A DNA stretch of 64,000 bases from M3 sp045133615 (GTDB lineage: Bacteria > Bacteroidota > Bacteroidia > Bacteroidales > Muribaculaceae): NCBI GenBank assembly GCA_045133615.1, contig JBGUUQ010000087.1:1-64000 (forward strand). The letters are read 5' to 3'. The notes under the pieces are model-generated. The model saw nothing but the letters and a program-made list of their open reading frames with translations, made no database searches and was not told where the DNA came from. Of the stretch, positions 1-9,530 are shown piece by piece. The first letter of the stretch is position 1, and each line of letters opens with the position of its first letter. Position numbers and translations under genes: made by a program.

Positions 1-111
1 CGACCTTTTCAAGAATTTAGATTTTCAAAAACTGAAAACAACATTTTTTAACATATACCATAACTATCTGATTTAATGATGGTTCAAACTGTGTAAGTGT
101 TTTCAGTGATG
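1..111. mobile_element. Possible end of an inserted element next to broken yifB
   Basis: This AT-rich DNA replaces the expected continuation of yifB. One forward frame stays open from position 2 to a TAA at 74-76, as the tail of a transposase might. The junction-side sequence contains CTGTGTAAGTG. No terminal inverted repeat or target duplication can be tested because the other end lies outside the window. A chromosomal rearrangement or an assembly join is also possible. Confidence 0.3.
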
Positions 112-1032
112 CTCGTCGAGAAAAAGAATTCCGTTGTGAGCCAGCGAAATCTCACCCGGCATCGGATTGCTGCCGCCCCCCACGAGCGCTACCGGCGAAA
201 TCGTATGATGAGGAGCCCTAAACGGTCTCTGTGTCATAAGCATCGAACCCCGCTTCAACTTTCCCGCCACTGAATGTATTTTCGTCGTCTCAAGGGCTTC
301 CTGAAGAGTCAGCGGAGGCAATATCGACGGCAAACGTTTCGCCATCATCGACTTTCCGGAGCCGGGAGCACCAACAAGAAGAATATTGTGTCCGCCGGCA
401 CAAGCCACTTCAAACGCTCGCTTCACATTCTCCTGACCCTTTACATCAGCAAAATCCAAGTCCCATTCATCCACCGCACAGGCAAACTCTTCGCGAGTGT
501 TCACCACCGTCGGGCGCATCATATAATTACCATTGAAGAATGCCGCCACCTGAGCCAGATTATCCACTCCATACACATCGAGGTTATTCACCACCGCAGC
601 TTCAGTCACATTGGCTCGCGGCACTATCATCCCTTTAAATCCGAGTTCTCTGGCTTTAATGGCCATCGGGAGCACTCCTTTAATCGGAAGCACAGAGCCG
701 TCAAGCGACAATTCGCCCATTATCATATATCCGTCGAGACTGTCGGCTGTAACTTTTCCGTCCGCGGCAAGAATACCGATTGCTATCGGCAAGTCATACG
801 CCGCACCCTCCTTTTTCACATCGGCAGGCGACATGTTTATCACCACACGTCGTCGCGGATATTCAAAACTCGACTGCTTCAACGCCGACTGCACTCGCTC
901 GTGACTCTCTTTTACCGCTGTATCCGGCAATCCGACTATACAATACGATATGCCATTTTCAACACTCACCTCGATAGTGACCAATATGGCATCTATTCCA
1001 TGAACGGCTGCTCCGTAAGTTTTGATAAGCAT
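103..1032 (-). pseudogene. YifB/ComM-family Mg-chelatase-like ATPase, truncated
   Basis: The 309 residues match the N-terminal Lon-like ChlI domain (about 1-165) and the start of the Mg-chelatase AAA domain. Walker A GAPGSGKS is at 221-228 and Walker B ILFLDE at 302-307. Full-length family members have about 510 residues. Here the frame stops two codons after Walker B (DEHH then TGA), where the family continues with Leu-Pro-Glu-Phe, so the lid and C-terminal domain are missing. The family is linked to DNA uptake and branch migration in other bacteria; this copy should be inactive as an ATPase. The abrupt end inside a conserved motif points to an insertion or rearrangement with its junction near 111/112. 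Identity is sure; the cause of the break is inferred. Confidence 0.85.
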
Positions 1033-1055
1033 AGCGATTGTCTCTGACTTATACG

Positions 1056-2075
1056 TTACTTTCCTAATTTCGATTTAATCACATTCTCGGCTCCGCCAAA
1101 TGCAGAACCGCGATATAGTTGCATACCGGTCGAATCCACCACAATAAAATAAGGCGTGCGGGGAACCGACAAATATTCAATCGACTTATTGACCACGTCG
1201 CCTACCGCCCAACATTCATCCCACGACACCGAGCCTCGGCTTCTCATGCCGTGCCATGCCGACGAATCGGAAGCAAACGCAATATCCACTATATGCAATC
1301 GTTTTTGGGAATAGTCCTCTGTCAACCGACGAAGTTTCGGCACTATCGTATCGCGACCGTCACGCGCCATAAAACATAGCAATCCGTACGATTGGCGAGA
1401 TGGGAAAAAAGTAACCGTCGAATCTTCTCCCGCATACAATCGCAATGGCAATACGCGACGCGACATCATCTCAGCATCCAAGCCTCCTGTCATCTGGCGA
1501 TATGATGCCACAAGAGCATCCGGACGCGCTTTAGGCTCTATCATGTTATACAACGAATCGGCCATCGCCTCATCTGCGGCTGCATCATAATTTGTTATCA
1601 TCAACAGCGTCGAAACCACATTATCTCGATGCGACATCACATATCGGGCTATCGCATCATTTGCTGCCATCGGATTTTTTGCAGCTAATACATCTTGGTT
1701 TTCCCGAAGAAATTTCGCCCACTCCTTACTTGGTGAATTTCCCGACACCTCTGCATCATAAGGATTGTCAATACTCCACTCCCCTTCTATCGCATCGCCG
1801 TTTTTCGCATAAACACATCCGATAAGATTGCGGCTCGACGTGAATATCTCCACCACCGTAGGTTGCGAAGCGCTACCTTCATAACGAAACTTGCCATCTA
1901 CGGCCACCGTGACATCATTGATAACCTTACCGTTAGCCACATATCCTATGCGCAGATTTTGGGTTCCGACACCATTCACAACACCTGCTATCGTAAATGC
2001 CTCATCATTGCCACATCCGGTCATCAAAAATCCGGCCATCAGCGATATTATTAACGTTATTTTCTTCAAAATCAT
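1056..2075 (-). CDS. DUF4369/thioredoxin-fold lipoprotein
   Basis: I chose the ATG at 2075 because it starts a clear lipoprotein signal ending LMTGC (Cys21); a longer frame to 2177 adds 34 non-signal residues. The mature N-terminus has Asp-Glu two residues after Cys-Gly-Asn, an acidic pattern that can direct Bacteroidota lipoproteins to the cell surface. The first 100 or so residues look like a DUF4369 beta domain. The C-terminal 120 or so resemble a thioredoxin fold with the cis-Pro loop (VPRTPYFIVVD). The CxxC redox pair is absent, since the region holds only an isolated DECW, so a disulfide-exchange role is doubtful. Function is unknown; the envelope location is well supported. Confidence 0.7.
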   Translation of the reverse strand: MILKKITLIISLMAGFLMTGCGNDEAFTIAGVVNGVGTQNLRIGYVANGKVINDVTVAVDGKFRYEGSASQPTVVEIFTSSRNLIGCVYAKNGDAIEGEWSIDNPYDAEVSGNSPSKEWAKFLRENQDVLAAKNPMAANDAIARYVMSHRDNVVSTLLMITNYDAAADEAMADSLYNMIEPKARPDALVASYRQMTGGLDAEMMSRRVLPLRLYAGEDSTVTFFPSRQSYGLLCFMARDGRDTIVPKLRRLTEDYSQKRLHIVDIAFASDSSAWHGMRSRGSVSWDECWAVGDVVNKSIEYLSVPRTPYFIVVDSTGMQLYRGSAFGGAENVIKSKLGK

Positions 2076-2176
2076 TGGTATTTCATGTTTTTGTAGCCTT
2101 GCGGCATCTATATTACTGCGAAAATACGCAAAATTTATGAATATTCGACGAATATCCCTAAAAAAGAGCATTGTCA

Positions 2177-2608
2177 TTATCCCTCCATTTCAAGAGTCAA
2201 AATCGGGTAAGGTTTACCGGCATAGTCCTCCGGAAGTCTCCCGGAGATTTTAAACCCTTTAGAGAGATAAAAGCCAAGTGCTCGCGAATTTTGCTCGTTT
2301 ACGTCAACGCGAGTCATTCCCTTCCGATTCGTGGCAAAATCAAGGAGTGTCGAGCCTATTTTATGCCCCTGAAAATCCGGGTCAACAAAAAGCATTTCAA
2401 TCATATCGCTCAAACCGATAAATCCCGCAATACGCATCTCGTCAACCATTCCCCATAGTTCTACGTTTGGAAAATATTGCGAGGCAAGCCGACTCTTATA
2501 GAACTCAAAATCCTCCTCTCGAAGAAAATCATGGCTGCTCCTTACCGACCGCTCCCAAAGAGCGACCAATACATCATAATCATCTACCGATAGTTGTCGT
2601 ATTTCCAT
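2177..2608 (-). CDS. GNAT N-acetyltransferase, YjaB-like
   Basis: The likely start is ATG 2608 (MEIRQLSVDD), which matches family N-termini; the frame extends 16 codons further upstream. The protein has about 143 residues with a GNAT acetyl-CoA loop (DPDFQGHKIGSTLL) and the C-terminal pattern VNEQNSRALGFYLSKGF followed by GKPYPIL, which closely resembles E. coli YjaB. It should acetylate a small amine or protein amine with acetyl-CoA; the substrate is unknown. It ends about 100 bp before the lipoprotein gene on the same strand, so the two may share a transcript. Family assignment is firm. Confidence 0.8.
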   Translation of the reverse strand: MEIRQLSVDDYDVLVALWERSVRSSHDFLREEDFEFYKSRLASQYFPNVELWGMVDEMRIAGFIGLSDMIEMLFVDPDFQGHKIGSTLLDFATNRKGMTRVDVNEQNSRALGFYLSKGFKISGRLPEDYAGKPYPILTLEMEG

Positions 2609-2728
2609 TTTACAAAAATAATCAAATTCACACGCCTCATGACGATTGGACGACATAATTTAAAAATTTTCCGATTTATCGGACACAAATACGACATTTT
2701 CGCCAATCGGTATTGATAGGATAATTCG

Positions 2729-2736
2729 TAACTTTG
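2729..2736 (+). promoter_or_regulatory. -7 box TAACTTTG before pldA
   Basis: It matches the Bacteroidota -7 consensus TAnnTTTG and lies 13 bp before the pldA ATG, so the leader would be very short. No good TTTG -33 box is seen at the usual distance. Confidence 0.45.
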
Positions 2737-2749
2737 TGTTCTGAAATAT

Positions 2750-3589
2750 ATGAAAAAGACCCTCCTACATATCCTGATACTAACACTTCTGCTCGCTCCC
2801 ACAGCGATGCAGGCTCAGATTGTAGCCACCAACACCAAAGTCGATACCGACAGTGTCCGAAAAGCATTCGACGACGGTCCATATTTCACCCTCTACAAAG
2901 ACAACTATTTTGTATTCGGTCCCCCTATCGGGCAGTCGATTTCCAAAAACAATACCAACGTAAAATTTCAGATTTCCATTGCTCAACGTCTCACCAAGAG
3001 TACTCTGCCTTGGAACACATATCTTTACCTGTTTTACTCCCAAAAATGTTTTTGGAACGTACTCGAAGAGTCTCTCCCTATGACCGACCTTAACTTCAAC
3101 CCGGGTATCGGTCTTGCGAAACCGCTTTTCGTAAAAGACCGTTTTATCGGCAAATTTATGATGCTTCTTGAGCATGAAAGCAATGGTAAAGACGGGCTCA
3201 ACTCACGCTCTTGGAATAAAATCTCATTCGGAGCCAGCGTAATGGTCGACCCCAACTTCATCATCCATGGCAAAGTGTGGATTCCGATAATTGATGGCGA
3301 AAACAACAAAGACATCCTCGACTATTGCGGTATCTACCAGACAGGAATATCGTTCACCACCTCAAACAAGCGATTTGGAGCCTCTGTGCTGCTCGTAAAA
3401 CGCCGCGGTTGGGAACTCAACTACAATACCACTGTAGAACTCAACTACCGCCTTTTCAAAGGCGAAAACCAATACATGTTTTTGCAATATTACAACGGCT
3501 ACGGCGAAGGATTGCTCGAATACAACAAATTTCACTCCCAACTACGACTTGGCATAGTCATCAAACCTCGCCTTTTCAGCGAATATTAG
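2750..3589 (+). CDS. pldA: Outer membrane phospholipase A (OMPLA/PldA)
   Basis: This protein has 279 residues with a cleavable signal peptide (about 1-22, ending MQAQ). The active-site segment EHESNGKDGLNSRSWN places His142, Ser144 and Asn156, the catalytic triad pattern of OMPLA. The rest alternates like a 12-strand outer-membrane beta-barrel and ends in an aromatic residue (SEY). It hydrolyses acyl chains of phospholipids in the outer leaflet, usually when membrane asymmetry is lost, and the known enzyme works as a calcium-dependent dimer. It is transcribed alone, divergent from the GNAT gene. Its last 14 bases overlap the 3' end of queG, which runs toward it. Confidence 0.88.
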   Translation: MKKTLLHILILTLLLAPTAMQAQIVATNTKVDTDSVRKAFDDGPYFTLYKDNYFVFGPPIGQSISKNNTNVKFQISIAQRLTKSTLPWNTYLYLFYSQKCFWNVLEESLPMTDLNFNPGIGLAKPLFVKDRFIGKFMMLLEHESNGKDGLNSRSWNKISFGASVMVDPNFIIHGKVWIPIIDGENNKDILDYCGIYQTGISFTTSNKRFGASVLLVKRRGWELNYNTTVELNYRLFKGENQYMFLQYYNGYGEGLLEYNKFHSQLRLGIVIKPRLFSEY

Positions 3590-4532
3590 AACCGTTATCA
3601 TTTCCCTTTTCCCTCCGTTCCACCTGACGCAGATTGCGCTGCAATCCGGTCAATTTTGTACGCCTGATTGCCGAGTGACGAAATATTCGTGAAAATTCCT
3701 CCGGAGTCATTCGCTTTATATCCTCTGCGCTTAGCGCAAGCAACTCTTCCGAAGGCATAAATTCCTCTATTTCGGTAGGTGTTGCTGTGCGATTATGCGG
3801 ACACACCGACTGACACTCATCGCAGCCATACAATCGATTTCCTATCGACAAGCCTTCAGGAAATTCGCCTCGATACTCAATTGTCAGATACGACAGACAG
3901 CGACGAGCATCCACTGTACCATCGCCGCACAATGCTCCTCCGGGACATGCGGTTATACAAGCGCCACAGCCGGCACATTCGTCACGACACGCCTCTGTTG
4001 GCTCAAAATGCACAGTGGTCAATATCGTTCCGATAAAGAAATAAGAACCTCGTCCGGGCACAATCAACAATCCGTTACGCCCTATAAATCCTACTCCCGA
4101 CTTAACAGCCCAATACCGCTCTCGCAATGGAGCCGTATCGACACATACGCGTGTCTCTCCTCCCCACGTTTCACGAATATACGCTGCGACATTCTCCAAA
4201 CGTTCTTTCACCGCCTCATGATAGTCTTTCCCCAAAGCATACGCTGCTATTTGAAGCATATCCTTATTCCGACGTTTTGGGGGATAATAATTAAATGCCG
4301 CGACAATAACCGACCTTGCTCCGTCAAGCAGCAACCGCGGATCGGAACGCACTTCGTCATACTTTTCAAGATATTTCATCTCCCCGTGTCGACCATCGGC
4401 AAGCCACCTATGATAACGCTCCACCGCATCATAGTCAACCGCACAAGCATCCGTAACTCCGAGCGCTGTCACTCCGAAGCCCGTAGCAACCTCTGCTATT
4501 GACTCTCTACATGGGGATGGTCTCGAACTCAT
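3576..4532 (-). CDS. queG: Epoxyqueuosine reductase QueG
   Basis: The protein has 318 residues. It carries two ferredoxin-type Fe-S motifs, CRDECAGCGACITACP and CDECQSVCP, typical of the cobalamin-dependent QueG that makes the last step of queuosine in tRNA (Asp, Asn, His, Tyr). The conserved stretch VDTAPLRERYWAVKSGVGF contains the catalytic Asp region. The C-terminal HEAT-like part after residue 260 is short, as in Bacteroidales versions. Its start overlaps the deacetylase gene upstream by 26 bp on the same strand, so the two are likely co-transcribed and translationally coupled. The 3' end overlaps pldA convergently. Confidence 0.9.
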   Translation of the reverse strand: MSSRPSPCRESIAEVATGFGVTALGVTDACAVDYDAVERYHRWLADGRHGEMKYLEKYDEVRSDPRLLLDGARSVIVAAFNYYPPKRRNKDMLQIAAYALGKDYHEAVKERLENVAAYIRETWGGETRVCVDTAPLRERYWAVKSGVGFIGRNGLLIVPGRGSYFFIGTILTTVHFEPTEACRDECAGCGACITACPGGALCGDGTVDARRCLSYLTIEYRGEFPEGLSIGNRLYGCDECQSVCPHNRTATPTEIEEFMPSEELLALSAEDIKRMTPEEFSRIFRHSAIRRTKLTGLQRNLRQVERREKGNDNGSNIR

Positions 4533-5124
4533 ATCCCTGCTCTTTTAGCCAAGAAATCGCACGAGGAAGCGTCGCCTTCATATTTTTTTCTGCCTTCAGC
4601 GAGTCGTGAAACACGATAATCGACCCATTGCGGGCATATCGTTTCACATTGGCAAAAACCTCATCAGGAGTAAGCTTTTTGCTGTAATCGCGCGTCACAA
4701 GGTCATACATCACAATATTGTAATGATGCTTGATTACTCTCGCTTGCGACCATCGTAAAAGCCCGTGAGGCGGACGAAACAACGGACTGTCTATAAGTTC
4801 ATCCGCTTCGGTAATATTACGCAAATAGCGACGTGATTGAACCTTAAATCCCTGAAGGTGATTCATCGTATGATTACCGTAGCTATGTCCTCTACGTTTC
4901 ACCTCTTCAAGCAATTGTGGATTGCGGCGCACATTGTCTCCCACCATAAAAAAAGTAGCCTTGACTTGCTCCGAATCGAGCAAGTCAAGAACCCATGGGG
5001 TGACTTCGGGAATAGGCCCGTCATCAAATGTCAGATACACCACACGCCGCTTTTTGCGCTTTATACGCCATATCGCCTCCGGAAACAAAAGGCGGTAAAG
5101 CAACGGTGGTTGTTCGATAAACAT
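4507..5124 (-). CDS. Polysaccharide deacetylase (NodB/CE4 family)
   Basis: This protein has 205 residues and is essentially one NodB domain. The metal and catalytic motifs are visible: TFDDGP (Asp-Asp), HSYGNHTMNH (metal His pair), RPPHG, and a C-terminal FHDS. It removes N- or O-acetyl groups from a polysaccharide or peptidoglycan. No clear signal peptide is visible, so it may be anchored by its hydrophobic N-terminus or start differently. It lies 21 bp after the GT117 gene and overlaps queG, so it belongs to a three-gene - strand run. The substrate cannot be read from sequence. Confidence 0.85.
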   Translation of the reverse strand: MFIEQPPLLYRLLFPEAIWRIKRKKRRVVYLTFDDGPIPEVTPWVLDLLDSEQVKATFFMVGDNVRRNPQLLEEVKRRGHSYGNHTMNHLQGFKVQSRRYLRNITEADELIDSPLFRPPHGLLRWSQARVIKHHYNIVMYDLVTRDYSKKLTPDEVFANVKRYARNGSIIVFHDSLKAEKNMKATLPRAISWLKEQGYEFETIPM

Positions 5125-5145
5125 ATTTTTCTTTTTTTTATCCGA

Positions 5146-8100
5146 TTACTGTTGACCAAGATATGGGGCAAAATTGATACCGGTCTCTTGGAGCTCTCCG
5201 AGCAGCGTTTCAGCATCACCGCCGCCATCGGCATAAAGTTGTATCAATGAGATGAAATAAGTGTCATTGATATAGCGGTCGGTACGTTGAAGTGTCATAT
5301 ATTTTCCGGGCGACAGGCTCTGGAAATAACGCACATATTGCCCGAAATGGCGTATTTCATCTCCGATGATTTTGAGAGCCTTCTCTTTATCCGAATCCTC
5401 TCCTGTCACATCGTAAAGGCGCAAATACAATTCGCCGATATTTTCACCTATTTGCACCGAATATGGCGATGCGTAAGCCGGTAATTTTTCCACAATTAAA
5501 TCAAGCACTGTGCGGGCTCGGTTATAGCGGTCTTTAGCATATTCCAATGCCTCATCCTTATTTACCGCCGCTGAATCGGCAAGCACCTCTGCCATCACAC
5601 CCTCATTGTAAAGTTGAGTGGCAAGATCAAGCATCGTACTGCGAGTGGTGGTGACCATACGGCGCACTGTTTCATCGAGATAAATATCATCAGCGCTCGC
5701 AGCCTTATCGATACCGCCCCAACGGAACTTATTGACCACATTATCATACATCTTATCCGTATTGACAGCAATGGTATAGCCGTCGTAATCCGCAGATTTT
5801 ACAGGCGATACCTCGTAAGCCATACCGGTATTGCGCAAATAGGGCGACAAACCAAGATAATACGAATCGGGAACAGTCATTGCGAAATAGAACGGACGAG
5901 TCCACCCGTTTGTGGCATTTGTCGCAATCATATCGAGCGAAATCAACTTACTCAACGACATTCCGCCTTCTGAAGCCGTTGCTGCGTCATTATTCATATT
6001 CACATCGATATACTCCTCTATCGCTGCTGCTTCATCCTCGGTAACGCGCCCGGTCTTCACCACGGCATCCTTGTCTACGGGGATATACATATTGGGATAA
6101 CGGAATTCCGGAAGACCCCAATCATTTTTGGTCGCGTCATCGGAATAGTTCCATTTCAATGCAGCGAGAACATTCACTTTAGTGGTATCAGGACTGAGGA
6201 AGTAATTGAATTGGCGACGGTCGTGAGCATAGTCTTTCGGAGTCGCAAGCATCGCTATCGGCTCTGAATTATACGACGGATGACGCATCTGATTCACATA
6301 CCAATCGGTCGTGAGATACGACAGATTGACTACGCGCACATCCGTACGATAACCCTCTACCTCCTGTGCATACCACAATGGGAATGTATCGTTATCTCCG
6401 TTAGTAAATATCACCGCGTTTTCATCAAGACTCGACAGATAATTCATGCCGAAATCACGAGCCGCATAACGTCTGGAACGGTCATGGTCGTCCCAGGTCT
6501 GCGACACCATTTGAATCGGCACCACAATACCGAGCACACATGCCACAATGGCTGCGATGCGGCCATGGCGGTCATCAGCCTCTTCGTAGACCGGAAGCTC
6601 TTTATCGCGCTTTTTACGCATAGCCATCACCACAAGTCGCCACAATCCGGCCACTCCCATGCCTATCCAGATGGCAAACGCATAGAATGAACCGGCAAAC
6701 GCATAGTCGCGTTCACGCGGTTGTGTAGGAGTCTGATTGAGGTAAAGTACGATGGCGATACCTGTCATAAAGAACAAGAAGAATACCACCCAGAACTGCT
6801 CTATACCGCGTTTTGATGTGAATGCCTGCCACAACAAACCGATGATACCGAGCAACAAAGGCATTAGGAAAAACACGTTATGCCCCTTATTTCCTGCGCC
6901 TAAATCATCGGGAAGCAGCGATTGATTTCCCAAACGCGGCGTATCGATAAACGGAATACCGGAAATCCAGTTTCCATGATTTACCTCGCCATTCCCTTGA
7001 ATATCGTTTTGACGACCGGCAAAGTTCCACATAAAGTAACGCCAATACATGTGATTGAGCTGATATGTGAAAAGGAAGCGTAGATTTTCGGCAAAAGTAG
7101 GCTTCACCTTCCAATCCTTCTGCAATGGTTCGCCATTTTCATCCACATAGACGGTTGCATACACCTTTTCTCCGGTCATACCGGTCCAATCTTTGTATGC
7201 CTCGGCATGCTTTCCGCTATACATTCGCGGGAAAAGCATATTGAGTTCGGGGGTCATTTTATACGAATCGCTCGTTCCGATGGCCTCATATCTATCCGGT
7301 TCGTCGGGCGACGTTTTCACGGCTTTGCCATACAAAGTCTTACCCTCTTCAACTATCGCTTTCGGTCGACCGGTTGCATCCACTTCATACAGAATGCTTG
7401 AATTCATCGTACTGCCGTAGAACAACGGGCGCTCGCCATATTGTTCTCGGTTAAGATACGAACTGAGGGAGAACACATTATCCGGACCATTCTGATTCAT
7501 CGGAGGATTTGCCGACGAACGTATCAAAAGCAACGCATACGACGAATACCCGATGAATATCACCAATATGCTGAGAGCAGTGATACTAAGTATGCGCACG
7601 GGCAACTGTTTTCTACTGAAAAGGAAATATATCAACCCGACGATAATCAGTGTAGGAATAACCCAACCATTACCGATAAACGGGATTCCTGATACAACGA
7701 TTGCAAGCAAAAACGACACCTTTATTCGCTGTTCATTCTTATTTCGATAAAGCTCTGCAATACTCCAAATGAATATTCCGGTTGCCAATATAAAATAGAT
7801 AAGAACGCCCATATTGAAGCTCATGCCAAGTGTATTGACACAGAACAACTCCATCCATCCGGCCACTTCGATAAATCCGGGCACAAGACCATACAGAATC
7901 AATGCGACAATAACAAACGAAACGCCGAGTGCCACCAACGAACCGTTGGCACTCGTGTTCTTATACTTTTTGTAGTAAAACACCAATACTATTGCCGGAA
8001 TACACAACAGATTAAGCAAATGCACCGCAATGGAAATTCCTATCACATAGGCAATTAATATCAGATAACGATCGCTGTGCGGTTGGTCGGCGCGATTCTC

Positions 8101-8595
8101 CCATTTGAGAATCAGCCAAAATACGAGAGCCGTACAGAATGATGAAAACGCATACACCTCCCCCTCTACTGCTGAGAACCAGAAAGTATCACTCCATGTA
8201 TATGCAAGCGAACCGACAAGTCCGGAACCGAATATAACCGCCATTCTGGTCAACGAAATCTCTTCGGCATCATCGCGAACAATCAATCGGCGCACAAGAT
8301 GGGTTATCGTCCAAAACAGCAGCAAGATAGTCCCGGCGCTAAGCAATGCCGACATCGAGTTGACGGCAATCGCCACTTGCGATGGATCTGTCGTGAAATT
8401 CACAAAAAATCTCGCGGCAAGCATAAATATAGGGTTGCCCGGCGGGTGACCAACTTCCAATTTATAACCTTGTGAGATAAATTCGGGACAATCCCAGAAG
8501 CTCGCTGTTGGCTCAAGTGTGAGCAGATAAGTGATGGCTGATATTATAAAGACAAACCATCCGAGCGAATTGTTGATTATGTTATACTTTTTCAT
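5146..8595 (-). CDS. DUF2723 (GT117, TMEM260-like) membrane glycosyltransferase
   Basis: The start at ATG 8595 (MKKYNIINN) fits the promoter at 8638-8668; the frame extends 15 codons further without support. The protein has 1149 residues. The N-terminal part has about a dozen membrane segments and the DUF2723 signature near the start (LEPTASFWDCPEFI, then LEVGHPPGNP), with the acidic loop typical of GT-C enzymes. The C-terminal 450 or so residues are soluble, with a helical TPR-like tail. The family is related to human TMEM260, a protein O-mannosyltransferase. In Bacteroidota it plausibly acts in envelope protein O-glycosylation, but the acceptor is inference. Confidence 0.85.
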   Translation of the reverse strand: MKKYNIINNSLGWFVFIISAITYLLTLEPTASFWDCPEFISQGYKLEVGHPPGNPIFMLAARFFVNFTTDPSQVAIAVNSMSALLSAGTILLLFWTITHLVRRLIVRDDAEEISLTRMAVIFGSGLVGSLAYTWSDTFWFSAVEGEVYAFSSFCTALVFWLILKWENRADQPHSDRYLILIAYVIGISIAVHLLNLLCIPAIVLVFYYKKYKNTSANGSLVALGVSFVIVALILYGLVPGFIEVAGWMELFCVNTLGMSFNMGVLIYFILATGIFIWSIAELYRNKNEQRIKVSFLLAIVVSGIPFIGNGWVIPTLIIVGLIYFLFSRKQLPVRILSITALSILVIFIGYSSYALLLIRSSANPPMNQNGPDNVFSLSSYLNREQYGERPLFYGSTMNSSILYEVDATGRPKAIVEEGKTLYGKAVKTSPDEPDRYEAIGTSDSYKMTPELNMLFPRMYSGKHAEAYKDWTGMTGEKVYATVYVDENGEPLQKDWKVKPTFAENLRFLFTYQLNHMYWRYFMWNFAGRQNDIQGNGEVNHGNWISGIPFIDTPRLGNQSLLPDDLGAGNKGHNVFFLMPLLLGIIGLLWQAFTSKRGIEQFWVVFFLFFMTGIAIVLYLNQTPTQPRERDYAFAGSFYAFAIWIGMGVAGLWRLVVMAMRKKRDKELPVYEEADDRHGRIAAIVACVLGIVVPIQMVSQTWDDHDRSRRYAARDFGMNYLSSLDENAVIFTNGDNDTFPLWYAQEVEGYRTDVRVVNLSYLTTDWYVNQMRHPSYNSEPIAMLATPKDYAHDRRQFNYFLSPDTTKVNVLAALKWNYSDDATKNDWGLPEFRYPNMYIPVDKDAVVKTGRVTEDEAAAIEEYIDVNMNNDAATASEGGMSLSKLISLDMIATNATNGWTRPFYFAMTVPDSYYLGLSPYLRNTGMAYEVSPVKSADYDGYTIAVNTDKMYDNVVNKFRWGGIDKAASADDIYLDETVRRMVTTTRSTMLDLATQLYNEGVMAEVLADSAAVNKDEALEYAKDRYNRARTVLDLIVEKLPAYASPYSVQIGENIGELYLRLYDVTGEDSDKEKALKIIGDEIRHFGQYVRYFQSLSPGKYMTLQRTDRYINDTYFISLIQLYADGGGDAETLLGELQETGINFAPYLGQQ

Positions 8596-8637
8596 CCGAT
8601 TTACATATAAGGGCACAATACCCCAATAAATTAGCGA

Positions 8638-8668
8638 CAAAGATAGTACAACTCCCCCTCTCTACAAA
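8638..8668 (-). promoter_or_regulatory. Promoter of the GT117 gene
   Basis: On the - strand, TTTG (8668-8665), 19 bp, then TATCTTTG (8645-8638) is an exact fit to the Bacteroidota primary sigma consensus. The predicted start of transcription is near 8631, leaving a leader of about 35 nt. Confidence 0.7.
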
Positions 8669-8687
8669 ATAAAAACGCTTAACCCGT

Positions 8688-9116
8688 CTAAAAATTCCTG
8701 AAAATCCACCACAGAATCAATACGGCAGCCGATGTCCAAATCACCGCAGCCGAATTGACCAAACGATAAAAATGTGGAGCACGAGTACGTCTGAATTCCG
8801 CCACAATCAACACGACTATAAGCGGAATAAACACTACAAGCATCGCATTAAAATGCCATGCCGACACTATATCACCATGTAATAACGCATGAATAGCCCT
8901 TTGAGAGCCACATCCCGGACATTGATAGCCGATTGCCACAAGAAACGGGCAGCGGGGAAACAGATTGTCGCTTGGGTCAAAATAAAAATAGACACACATA
9001 GCGACCAACACAGCCGCGACTGCTAATACGACCTTATCTCGCTTGGTAAGTTTCACAGAAGCGCTATCTGAAACGGAATAGATATAAGTCCGGCCACAAC
9101 GGCTATTATAAGCCAC
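8688..9116 (-). CDS. DUF2752 small membrane protein
   Basis: This protein has 142 residues with three hydrophobic segments and the DUF2752 signature CPFLVAIGYQCPGCGSQRA, whose cysteines may bind a metal. The function of the family is unknown. The called ATG overlaps the preceding CD225 gene by 64 bp, which is long; no later ATG precedes the first membrane helix, so either the overlap is real or a non-ATG start is used. It is the last gene of the exbB-exbD-tonB-CD225 run. The same pairing of DUF2752 with CD225 proteins is common in Bacteroidota. Confidence 0.75.
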   Translation of the reverse strand: MAYNSRCGRTYIYSVSDSASVKLTKRDKVVLAVAAVLVAMCVYFYFDPSDNLFPRCPFLVAIGYQCPGCGSQRAIHALLHGDIVSAWHFNAMLVVFIPLIVVLIVAEFRRTRAPHFYRLVNSAAVIWTSAAVLILWWIFRNF

Positions 9117-9508
9117 ATTGCCGCACGATCTGACGAACGCTTCGCCCCTTCATAGTCCCCTTGATTATATTTCGTAGTCACTTGTCCGGCATAGATTATT
9201 GCGGGAACACCAAAAGGAATACAGCACAATATGGTTGCAATTATAGCCCAAGCCATATAGGTTGACGGACATGGTGGGAGTGGCTTCGGTTCATCGAGTC
9301 GTGGCGTTTCCGATACTCCTGTAGCATAACGCGCCCATGCCGCTCCCGCAGCAAAATAAGATGAAAATTCAGGCAATGTACCCGCTGCAACCCATTGAGC
9401 GAGATCTTCTCGCCAAACAATCGTCTCTGCGGTCAATCCGCATGCTTTAAGTTGTTCTTCCGACAAAGGTCCAACCTTCACATCGTTTACAATTGCCCAA
9501 TAATTCAT
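9053..9508 (-). CDS. GYF_2 plus CD225/dispanin membrane protein
   Basis: The protein has 151 residues. The first 50 or so (YWAIVNDVKVGPLSEEQL... TIVWREDLAQWVAA) are a GYF_2/DUF4339 domain, thought to bind peptides. After a proline-rich linker comes a CD225 domain with two membrane helices separated by a short polar loop containing KYNQGDYEGAKRSSDRA. The family may shape or sense membranes; no bacterial function is established. It lies 22 bp after tonB on the same strand, so an accessory role in envelope energy transduction or protein sorting is possible but inferred from position only. Confidence 0.8.
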   Translation of the reverse strand: MNYWAIVNDVKVGPLSEEQLKACGLTAETIVWREDLAQWVAAGTLPEFSSYFAAGAAWARYATGVSETPRLDEPKPLPPCPSTYMAWAIIATILCCIPFGVPAIIYAGQVTTKYNQGDYEGAKRSSDRAAMWLIIAVVAGLISIPFQIALL

Positions 9509-9530
9509 ATCTCAAGTTTTTCTTTTGCTA

